Shown piece by piece: positions 1-5,178 of a stretch of 5,178 bases of DNA. The DNA is from an uncultured archaeon (lineage in GTDB: Archaea > Aenigmatarchaeota > Aenigmatarchaeia > CG10238-14 > SCSR01). Each line of letters opens with the position of its first letter. Within the stretch, counting starts at the first letter, position 1. The translations under genes and the position numbers were made by a program. A model generated the notes under the pieces. The model saw only the letters and a list, made by a program, of their open reading frames with translations, was not told the origin of the DNA and made no database searches. Location of the stretch: positions 1 through 5,178 of the forward strand of contig CALIKW010000062.1 of the NCBI GenBank assembly GCA_938017915.1. Reading direction: 5' to 3'.

Positions 1-3000
1 TCAAAGAATTCGTGTTAAAAGCCTTAGCCAATAATTCAGGATTTATCGTATATTTAAGAAAGAATTTTGCAAAACACCTACATCAACTGATAAAAGAAAA
101 GGGAATAAGAAAAGTCTGGAAAAAAATAAATTCAAGAATGAAATCAAAAAGCTTCTATCATGGCTCTTGGAAAGGTAGGTATAGACTATGTGATTATCTT
201 TCTATTATAAAGAATTTTGAAATACCTTTTGAGCAAGCATTTGACGAAATAGAATATATAAGATTTAGACTAGGAATGGAACGATATGGGACGAGAACTT
301 CTAACAAATTAAAATTGCCAACGACTTTTAAGAAGTGGTGTAAGTTATTTTACTTGCTTGGACTAATGTATGGCGATGGGAGCGTAAATTTAACTTTTGA
401 TAATGGTAATAGAAAGTTAAGAGAAAAGGTTGTAAAGTTTTGTAAAGAGATTTTAGGTTTAAATGCTAGGATAAAAAAGTATAGAGGCAAATGCCCCAGA
501 GTTTATTTGAATGGTGGGCTCACTCTCAAATACTTTCTTAATACTCTATTCAACTACCCACTCAAATCTAAAGCCAAAACATTAGAAATGCCAAATTTTT
601 TCTTTAGAATACCCATTAAATGGTTGGAAAATTTTATAAGGGGGTATTTCGATACAGATGGTTCTGTTCACCAAACTTCCTACATTTGTTCAGCTAGCAA
701 AGAGGTGTTGAAAAAACTTCAACTTCTTTTACTTAGATTTGGCTGTTTAGCTTACCTTCGTGAAAAAAATGTAAAACTTCATGGAAAAATATTTAGAGAA
801 TTTATTCTCCACATTTCTGGAAAGAAAAATCTCAATACCTTCTTTTCAATTGGTTTCAGTGTAAATTACAAAAAACAAAAACTATTGAGACTTTTTAAAG
901 AGAGCGGACTAAATAAAATCTACGAATACGGAATCCCAAAAAATATTTTACAAATAGCTGATATGGTAAATACGGTCATTTTGAAAGTAGAAAATATTGA
1001 AAGGGTAAAATTCGATGGTTATGTTTTCGATTTTAGCGTAGAAGATACCAACAATTTTGTCGCAAACGGTATTTTCATTCACAATACAACACTCACAGAT
1101 AATTTGATGGCAGGTGCTGGGATGTTAGCAGAAGAAATGGCAGGTAAGGTAATGTATACATGGTTCGATGAACAAGAAAGAAGAAGACAACTTACAATTT
1201 ATGGCGCAAATGTAAGCATGGTTCATGAGTATGAAGGCCAAGATTATCTAATTAATTTAGTTGACACTCCTGGGCACGTTGATTTTGGTGGTGATGTTAC
1301 TAGGGCAATGCGTGCTGTAGATGGAACCATAGTTTTAGTGGATGCTGTAGAAGGCATAATGCCCCAAACAGAAACTGTTTTCAGGCAAGCATTAAGAGAA
1401 TATGTTAAGCCAGTACTATTTATTAACAAGACAGATCGCTTAATTAAAGAATTAAAACTGCCTCCAGAAGAAATGCAAAAAAGATTTGAAGATATTATTA
1501 GAGATGTAAATATTTTAATTCAAAAGTATGCTCCTGCTGAATTTAAGGATAAGTGGTTAGTTAGCGTTGCTGGCGGAAGTGTGGCATTTGGTTCTGCTTA
1601 TAAGAGGTGGGCAATTTCAATTCCATACATGCAAAAAACTGGCATAACTTTTAAAGAAATAATTGAGTTGACTTTAGCTGGAAGAGAAGATGAGTTAGCA
1701 AAAAAAGCCCCCTTACATCAAGTTGTTTTAGATATGATAATAAAGCATTTACCAAATCCACTTGAAGCTCAGAAGTACAGGCTTGCAAAAATTTGGAAAG
1801 GTGATTTGAACTCAGAAATCGGAAAACAAATGTTGGCTTGTGATACAAATGGTAAGCTTGCTGCTATCGTAACAAAAGTTGTTCCTGATCCGCATGTAGG
1901 TTTTGTTGCTACTGCAAGAATATTTTCGGGAAAAGTTTATAAAGGGAAAGATGTTTATTTGGTAAACCAGCACAAACAAGAAAAAATTCAGCAAGTTGCA
2001 GTTTATAAAGGAATTCTAAGAATTCCTGTAGAAGAAGTTACTGCTGGTAATATCGCAGCAATAGTCGGGATTCCTGATGCTTTTACTGGTGAGACTGTTT
2101 GTGAACCAGATGCTATAATAGAACCTTTTGAAGAAATTAAACATTTGTTTGAGCCAGTTGTTACCAAAGCCATAGAGCCAAAAAATCCGATGGAATTACC
2201 AAAACTTGTTGAAGCTCTAAAAAGAATTAGTAAAGAGGATGCCGTTTTGCAAGTTAAGATAAACCAGGAAACAGGAGAATACCTTGTTTCTGGTTTGGGT
2301 GAATTGCACTTGGAAGCTAAAGTTGAAAATAAACTTAAAGAAATGGGGATAGATGTAGTAATGAGTAAGCCTATTGTTGTTTATAGGGAAACTATATTCG
2401 AAAAGTCACCAACAGTTGAAGGAAAAAGTCCTAACAAACACAATAAATTTTATATTTCTGTTGAACCTTTAGAAGAAGGCGTTTATAAAGCTATGGTTGA
2501 AGGTGAAATTCCAAGTTCAATAATAGTTAGAGGAAAGGATTTGGAACTTTTCAGAAAACTTTCTAAGTATGGTATGGAATATGATGAAGCTAAGAATACT
2601 GCCGTTATACACAATAAAAGTATTTTTATAGATCTGACTAAGGGTGTACAGTTCATGAACGAAGTAATAGAAATGGTTAGGGATGCTTTCATGGAAGTTA
2701 TGGAGGATGGTCCATTAGCAAGAGAACCTTGTATGAAAGTTAAGGTTAAGCTTTTGGATGCAGAACTGCACGAAGATCCTGTTCATCGTGGTCCAGGTCA
2801 AGTAATGCCTGCAGTAAGGTATGCGATAAGGCAAGCCATGCTTAGAGCAAATGCCACTTTGCTTGAACCTAAGCAAATAATTAGGATAGATGTTCCAACA
2901 GAGCTTATGGGTGAAGTTATAAGGGAGGTTGAAAATAGAAGAGGACAAATTCTTGAAATTAAAGAAGAAAGGGGGGCAAGCATAATCCATGCAAAAATTC

Positions 3001-3176
3001 CTGTAGCTAACATTTTTGGTTTTGATACTAGCTTAAAATCAGCAACTTCTGGAAGAGGGTTTTATAGTTTAATAGAAACAGTTTTTGAAAAAATACCAGA
3101 AGAGCTAAAGGAAGAAACTATAAAAAGTATAAGGAAGAGAAAAGGATTGCGCGAAGAAATTCCAAGACCTGAATAG
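1..3176 (+). CDS. fusA: Translation elongation factor 2 (EF-2) precursor interrupted by an intein; 5' end outside window
   Basis: EF-2 is the GTPase that drives ribosomal translocation in the cytoplasm. The frame is open from position 3, so the 5' end (N-extein and intein N-terminus) lies upstream; the GTG at 12 is internal. Codons up to 1085 are intein. EF-2 sequence resumes at 1086 with TTLTDNL, the end of the P-loop. Then come switch I (RRRQLTI, invariant Thr at 1194-1196), G3 DTPGH (1263-1277), G4 NKTD (1425-1436) and the G5-like GSA (1590-1598). Domain II spans roughly 1785-2115 and domain III roughly 2118-2395, with GLGELHLE at 2292-2315. Domain IV carries the diphthamide motif VHRGPGQ. 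Domain V ends in the conserved basic RKRKGLR and PRPE tail. The visible extein is 696 residues; adding about 34 missing N-terminal residues gives about 730, normal for archaeal EF-2. No frameshift is seen. Family assignment is very secure; the archaeal rather than eukaryotic form is judged from length and motifs. Confidence 0.96.
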   Translation, partial: KEFVLKALANNSGFIVYLRKNFAKHLHQLIKEKGIRKVWKKINSRMKSKSFYHGSWKGRYRLCDYLSIIKNFEIPFEQAFDEIEYIRFRLGMERYGTRTSNKLKLPTTFKKWCKLFYLLGLMYGDGSVNLTFDNGNRKLREKVVKFCKEILGLNARIKKYRGKCPRVYLNGGLTLKYFLNTLFNYPLKSKAKTLEMPNFFFRIPIKWLENFIRGYFDTDGSVHQTSYICSASKEVLKKLQLLLLRFGCLAYLREKNVKLHGKIFREFILHISGKKNLNTFFSIGFSVNYKKQKLLRLFKESGLNKIYEYGIPKNILQIADMVNTVILKVENIERVKFDGYVFDFSVEDTNNFVANGIFIHNTTLTDNLMAGAGMLAEEMAGKVMYTWFDEQERRRQLTIYGANVSMVHEYEGQDYLINLVDTPGHVDFGGDVTRAMRAVDGTIVLVDAVEGIMPQTETVFRQALREYVKPVLFINKTDRLIKELKLPPEEMQKRFEDIIRDVNILIQKYAPAEFKDKWLVSVAGGSVAFGSAYKRWAISIPYMQKTGITFKEIIELTLAGREDELAKKAPLHQVVLDMIIKHLPNPLEAQKYRLAKIWKGDLNSEIGKQMLACDTNGKLAAIVTKVVPDPHVGFVATARIFSGKVYKGKDVYLVNQHKQEKIQQVAVYKGILRIPVEEVTAGNIAAIVGIPDAFTGETVCEPDAIIEPFEEIKHLFEPVVTKAIEPKNPMELPKLVEALKRISKEDAVLQVKINQETGEYLVSGLGELHLEAKVENKLKEMGIDVVMSKPIVVYRETIFEKSPTVEGKSPNKHNKFYISVEPLEEGVYKAMVEGEIPSSIIVRGKDLELFRKLSKYGMEYDEAKNTAVIHNKSIFIDLTKGVQFMNEVIEMVRDAFMEVMEDGPLAREPCMKVKVKLLDAELHEDPVHRGPGQVMPAVRYAIRQAMLRANATLLEPKQIIRIDVPTELMGEVIREVENRRGQILEIKEERGASIIHAKIPVANIFGFDTSLKSATSGRGFYSLIETVFEKIPEELKEETIKSIRKRKGLREEIPRPE
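354..380 (+). other. First LAGLIDADG motif (intein block C)
   Basis: The codons read LLGLMYGDG. The acidic residue expected to bind the catalytic metal is the Asp at 375-377. In the family this helix packs against the second motif to form the active site. The spacing to the second motif, about 94 residues between the two aspartates, is normal for a single-chain two-motif endonuclease. Confidence 0.92.
633..662 (+). other. Second LAGLIDADG motif (intein block E)
   Basis: The codons read FIRGYFDTDG, a near-consensus motif with the catalytic Asp at 657-659. It is preceded by Trp-Leu-Glu-Asn and followed by Ser-Val, as is common in DOD inteins. Two intact motifs argue that the nuclease has not yet decayed. 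Confidence 0.93.
1020..1088 (+). other. Intein C-terminal splicing blocks F and G and the C-extein junction
   Basis: Block F runs through VFDFSVED and NNFVANG. Block G is IFIHN ending at 1085, followed by Thr 1086-1088 as the +1 nucleophile. The penultimate His and terminal Asn needed for Asn cyclisation are present. The position that in many inteins is the block F His (as in THNF) is Asn here, at 1050-1052. The junction is exact because the codons after it match the EF-2 sequence that follows GK in GKTTL. Confidence 0.92.
2763..2798 (+). other. EF-2 diphthamide loop
   Basis: The codons read ELHEDPVHRGPGQ. The His at 2784-2786 aligns with the histidine that archaea and eukaryotes convert to diphthamide at the tip of domain IV. 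Its retention suggests the modification pathway could act on this protein; no dph gene is visible in the window, so modification itself is inferred. Confidence 0.85.
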
Positions 3177-3210
3177 TTTTTTATTTAAAAAACTTTTTAT
3201 TTGCTTTTTC
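3177..3210 (+). terminator. Oligo-T transcription terminator after EF-2
   Basis: Directly after the EF-2 stop codon come three T runs: T6 at 3177-3182, T5 at 3194-3198 and T5 at 3205-3209. There is no convincing GC-rich hairpin. Archaeal RNA polymerase terminates on oligo-T tracts without a required hairpin, so this is a likely intrinsic terminator separating EF-2 from the downstream operon. In an A+T-rich genome such runs can also occur by chance. Confidence 0.55.
3182..3192 (+). promoter_or_regulatory. Possible TATA box for the downstream pilus-type operon
   Basis: The sequence tatttaaaaaa resembles an archaeal TATA element. Its usual spacing of about 25 bp to the start site would put transcription start near 3210-3215, leaving a leader of about 20 nt before the ATG at 3233. 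It overlaps the T-rich terminator region, so composition alone could produce the match. This is the only gap in the window that could hold a promoter for the genes that follow. Confidence 0.35.
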
Positions 3211-3232
3211 TTAAATATTAATTAGTGGGAAA

Positions 3233-3736
3233 ATGGTAAGAGAGAGTGAAGAAGAATATGAATTAATTCCTCTTTCTCCTATAAGAAGACTTGAAAAAAG
3301 GATTGAGAAGTTAGAATCAACAACAGGAATTGATGCAAGGGAATTTTTAAGGGAGATAGTTGATATTATTAGGATGAATCAGCAGCTCGTCGATGAATTG
3401 GCAAAAGCAAATGATGCACTAAGAATAGAAATTTCTAAACTTCCTGGAAGGCTAGAAGAGTTAATTTCAAATTTAAATGAGTTGCTTTCCTACATAAAAG
3501 CTTCTGCTTCTGAAGCAACTATTCCAAGCGAAGCTTTTAAGCCCTTGATCGAAAAGTTGGATCAACTAATAGAAGGGAATAAAAAGTTAATAGAAAGTAA
3601 TAGTGAAGTTATTTCTGTGTTAGAAGAAATAAAAGAGAAATTTAAAAAGCCTCCAACACCTTTGCCAACTCCTAAACCAATTCCACCAAAGCTTTTATTG
3701 CCCAAAGAAGTGGAGAAAAAACCAATTAAAGTATGA
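3233..3736 (+). CDS. Coiled-coil cytoplasmic protein with proline-rich tail, first gene of pilus-type operon
   Basis: This is a 167-residue acidic and basic-rich protein with no signal peptide or TM segment. Residues 12-28 hold a striking IPLSPIRRLEKRIEKLE element that begins a coiled coil. Heptad-like helices continue at about 36-90 and 101-138. The C-terminal tail from residue 139 is rich in Pro and Lys (PPTPLPTPKPIPP) and probably disordered. The function is not recognised by sequence. By position, ahead of pilin-like genes and a FlaI-type ATPase, and by its coiled-coil form, it could play the adaptor role of archaellum FlaC/FlaD/FlaE; that is inference from context, not a domain match. 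The ATG at 3233 is the first start after the 56-bp gap; the upstream GTGGG is a poor ribosome-binding site, so initiation may be weakly SD-dependent. Its stop codon overlaps the next start as ATGA. Confidence 0.85.
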   Translation: MVRESEEEYELIPLSPIRRLEKRIEKLESTTGIDAREFLREIVDIIRMNQQLVDELAKANDALRIEISKLPGRLEELISNLNELLSYIKASASEATIPSEAFKPLIEKLDQLIEGNKKLIESNSEVISVLEEIKEKFKKPPTPLPTPKPIPPKLLLPKEVEKKPIKV

Positions 3737-4377
3737 TGGAGATGAGAAAAGCTCAAGTTGATATAATTTCTGCCATAATCATTGTTACTATTGCTCTTTC
3801 CCTTTTTTCATTTGCATATTTTTGGGGTATGCCATTAATACAAAAAAGGCAAGATACTGCATTAGTAGAAAGGGCTTTTAAGTATTTTGACCCAAAAAAC
3901 CCAAATTCTGTAGGAAGAAGAATAGAATACGTTGCAAACTTTGGTGGGGAGCAAACTTTTTACATAGATTTGGATGGAATATGGATTTTAAAAGAGTATA
4001 ATGAGGAAAGTCCAGAAAATAACTCTTTGCTTTTTGCTTTTTCTTCCAAAGTTTCTAACGTAGCTCCAAATTTTGGTTGGATACCCTTTTCTCCGAACAT
4101 TCAAGAAATTGGAAAGCTTGGTTTAGACGAGCCTTCTGTGATTTTTGAAAGGGCTGATTCTTATGGTGGAAGGTATAATGTAACATTTAAAGTCTGGCTT
4201 AGAGAACTTGAAAATATAGATGGAACAAAAGGATATAGGATAAATTTAATTAAAGACCCTGCTGGCAGAAAGGTTTCTACTTCAAAATATATTAAAATCT
4301 CAAGAGGGAATATCATAAGTACCCAAGAAAACGGAAAAACTTTAACTATTACAGAAATTAAAATTTTACTTGTATGA
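3733..4377 (+). CDS. Pilin-like secreted/membrane protein with class III signal peptide
   Basis: This 214-residue protein begins with a short charged leader, MMEMRKA, then QVDIISAIIIV and a hydrophobic helix at about residues 10-31. Lys-Ala before Gln fits cleavage by an archaeal prepilin peptidase (FlaK/PibD/EppA type) between Ala7 and Gln8, leaving the helix as a filament or membrane anchor. The rest looks like a beta-rich extracytoplasmic domain, ending in a strand-like LTITEIKILLV. Two N-glycosylation sequons are present (Asn96, Asn149). Candidate roles are a minor pilin or a FlaF/FlaG-like stator or filament component; no specific family is recognised. The start at 3733 forms an ATGA overlap with the preceding stop. 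ATGs at 3736 and 3742 are alternatives, and the last gives a shorter leader, MRKA, that still fits processing. No strong SD is seen, so translational coupling is likely. Confidence 0.88.
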   Translation: MMEMRKAQVDIISAIIIVTIALSLFSFAYFWGMPLIQKRQDTALVERAFKYFDPKNPNSVGRRIEYVANFGGEQTFYIDLDGIWILKEYNEESPENNSLLFAFSSKVSNVAPNFGWIPFSPNIQEIGKLGLDEPSVIFERADSYGGRYNVTFKVWLRELENIDGTKGYRINLIKDPAGRKVSTSKYIKISRGNIISTQENGKTLTITEIKILLV

Positions 4378-4796
4378 AAGCTGTTTCGTTAATAATTCAG
4401 TTTATTCTTTTTTTCTTAATGGGTTTAACTATTTTTCTTTCTGTTGGAATGCTCTTTAGCAATCAATACGTTATTGTTAAAGAAGATATAGTTGAAGAAA
4501 GAATAAAAAATGTTGCAAATTATTTTGCTTCCCAAGTCATTTCCCTTTATATTTCCTGCATAGAATGCGATTACGCAAGTTTAACGATAAATCCGGAAGA
4601 TATTCAACACCCTTACAAAATATATTTAAACGAAGATAACTTAACGATTTCTGTTTTGGATATAGGTAAGAATTATTCTATAAAATTAAACAATTTTAAC
4701 CAAAGTTTAATTTTTTCTGGCGAGGCTCTTTCATGGAGGCCAGTAATTTTAACTTTGGAAAAATATAATAATAAATTAAGGATAGAAAATGGTTAA
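4374..4796 (+). CDS. Single-TM pilin-like or FlaF/FlaG-like envelope protein
   Basis: This is a 140-residue protein. It opens with MKAVSLIIQF and a strongly hydrophobic helix at about 4-28. Lys-Ala-Val-Ser resembles the start of archaeal pilins, which often read (R/K)(A/G)VSP, so cleavage after Ala3 is possible; otherwise the helix is an uncleaved anchor. The remaining 110 residues look extracytoplasmic, with alternating strand-like stretches, three sequons (Asn89, Asn100, Asn109) and a Cys62-x-x-Cys65 pair that could form a disulfide or bind metal. The length and layout (N-terminal TM plus small soluble domain) match archaellum FlaF/FlaG, but I see no diagnostic motif. The gene starts in an ATGA overlap with the previous stop and ends 8 bp inside the next gene, with no SD of its own, so it is probably translated by coupling. 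Confidence 0.85.
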   Translation: MKAVSLIIQFILFFLMGLTIFLSVGMLFSNQYVIVKEDIVEERIKNVANYFASQVISLYISCIECDYASLTINPEDIQHPYKIYLNEDNLTISVLDIGKNYSIKLNNFNQSLIFSGEALSWRPVILTLEKYNNKLRIENG

Positions 4797-5178
4797 GCTT
4801 GGGAATTTTGTTAGGAAAGCAAGGGAAGGTTATAAGAGACTTCAGATAAAGAAAGCAGAAGAGACAGCTCCTTCTGTCCAATTAATCACTCAATTCCCTT
4901 CAGAACTAAAAGCAGTTTTAGAAGAAAAGGAAGAAGAATTTAAATTCGAAGGTTTTGAAATACCTCATTTTGAAACAAGAAAGGTTAAACCAGGAGGGAT
5001 AAGCAGGGCAGAAGAAGAAAAGATTATGTTAACTTATCCTCTTATACCAAAAAAACCAAGAAAAGGTGAGAGAGTTTTTTGCTATGCTAAAATTTTCTGG
5101 GATCCTAAAATTGATAAATATGTTTATAATGTTATAGAGCCAAAACTTTCACCCAAGCTACAAGAAATTTTTAATAAA
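4789..5178 (+). CDS. Probable archaeal type IV pilus/archaellum assembly ATPase (FlaI/GspE family), N-terminal 130 residues
   Basis: The frame from the ATG at 4789 stays open to the window end (130 codons, no stop), so the gene is truncated by the window. The first 80 residues are charged and variable. Then comes a segment recognisable from FlaI/GspE-type ATPases: YPLIPKKP (83-90), YAKIFWD (99-105) and YNVIEPKLS (113-121). In FlaI this N-terminal domain precedes the RecA-like ATPase core. Walker A and B motifs would lie beyond the window, so ATPase function is inferred from the N-domain only. Such enzymes power filament assembly, rotation or secretion at the inner face of the membrane. The start overlaps the previous gene by 8 bp and has a plausible AAGGA ribosome-binding site 6 nt upstream (4778-4782). 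Context with two pilin-like genes strongly supports the call. Whether it is archaellum, adhesion pilus or another system cannot be told here. Confidence 0.78.
   Translation, partial: MVKLGNFVRKAREGYKRLQIKKAEETAPSVQLITQFPSELKAVLEEKEEEFKFEGFEIPHFETRKVKPGGISRAEEEKIMLTYPLIPKKPRKGERVFCYAKIFWDPKIDKYVYNVIEPKLSPKLQEIFNK

Larger units (their letters stand above)
1..1085 (+). mobile_element. Intein (C-terminal part) with LAGLIDADG homing endonuclease, inserted in the EF-2 P-loop
   Basis: An intein removes itself from the precursor by protein splicing; its endonuclease spreads the element to empty alleles. At least 361 intein codons are visible. The N-terminal splicing blocks (first Cys/Ser and the TxxH block) are not seen and should lie upstream. 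A basic region of about 110 residues comes first (to about 340). The endonuclease core follows, with two LAGLIDADG motifs: LLGLMYGDG (354-380) and FIRGYFDTDG (633-662). The C-terminal splicing domain follows, with VFDFSVED leading into NNFVANG and a terminal IHN (1077-1085). The next residue is Thr at 1086, a valid +1 splicing nucleophile. Both catalytic aspartates and the terminal His-Asn are present and the frame is intact, so splicing and endonuclease activity are both plausible (inference). Identity as a DOD-type intein is secure; the left boundary is only the window edge. Confidence 0.95.

Noticed and set aside
12..14. GTG as the start codon of the long EF-2 frame
   Set aside because: The frame is open upstream to the window edge (Lys-Glu-Phe at 3-11), and the sequence here is mid-intein, lacking both the splicing N-terminus and the EF-2 N-terminus. 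It is an internal Val codon.
1244..3013. Several reverse-strand open frames of 60-91 codons across EF-2
   Set aside because: They lie antisense to a strongly conserved coding region, have no ribosome-binding sites or recognisable domains, and are explained by the codon pattern of the EF-2 strand.
3187..3198. A6-C-T5 as a terminator hairpin
   Set aside because: The complementary runs are separated by a single base, leaving no room for a loop, and the stem would be A-T only. The T tracts themselves are the better explanation.
3211..3220. ttaaatatta as the TATA box of the downstream operon
   Set aside because: It lies only about 13 bp before the ATG, which would place transcription start inside the coding sequence. 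The upstream element near 3182-3192 has better spacing.
3562..3756. Reverse-strand 64-codon frame opposite the coiled-coil gene
   Set aside because: It is antisense to the proline-rich tail and the operon overlap, and its composition mirrors the forward gene. There is no independent support.
4696..4881. Reverse-strand 61-codon frame across the last gene junction
   Set aside because: It is antisense to two forward genes, of which the downstream one has a recognisable FlaI-type N-domain.
1..5178. CRISPR arrays, tRNA or rRNA genes, insertion sequences
   Set aside because: No spaced direct repeats, cloverleaf-like segments, terminal inverted repeats or transposase motifs were seen. Nearly the whole window is coding.

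Overview
The window looks archaeal and A+T-rich. The evidence is an archaeal-type elongation factor 2 with its diphthamide histidine motif, two small proteins with class III (pilin/archaellin-type) N-termini, and the start of an archaeal FlaI/GspE-type secretion ATPase. The short overlapping genes and the gene set would suit a DPANN or other uncultured archaeon, but the sequence alone does not fix the phylum.

Layout: positions 1-3176 are one continuous reading frame that enters from upstream of the window. Its first part (1-1085) is the C-terminal portion of an intein, with a LAGLIDADG (DOD) homing endonuclease carrying both acidic motifs and a C-terminal splicing block ending in His-Asn. The rest (1086-3176) is the C-extein, EF-2 from the second half of the P-loop to its natural C-terminus. 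The intein sits inside the GTP-binding P-loop, between the Lys and Thr of GKT. The apparent GTG start at position 12 is an internal codon. A 56-bp gap with oligo-T tracts follows EF-2 (likely terminator, and possibly the next promoter).

From 3233 to the window end there are four tightly packed genes on the same strand. They encode a coiled-coil protein with a proline-rich tail, two single-TM pilin-like or FlaF/FlaG-like proteins, and the N-terminal 130 residues of a probable FlaI/GspE-family assembly ATPase that runs off the window. All three junctions overlap (two ATGA overlaps and one 8-bp overlap), so this is almost certainly one operon. It reads as the beginning of an archaeal type IV pilus or archaellum-like machine: a cytoplasmic coiled-coil adaptor, envelope or filament subunits, and a motor. 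A membrane platform protein (FlaJ/TadC-like) would be expected downstream.

The two halves are not obviously linked in function. The most notable items are the intein that splits the EF-2 nucleotide-binding site and the compact, divergent pilus-type operon.
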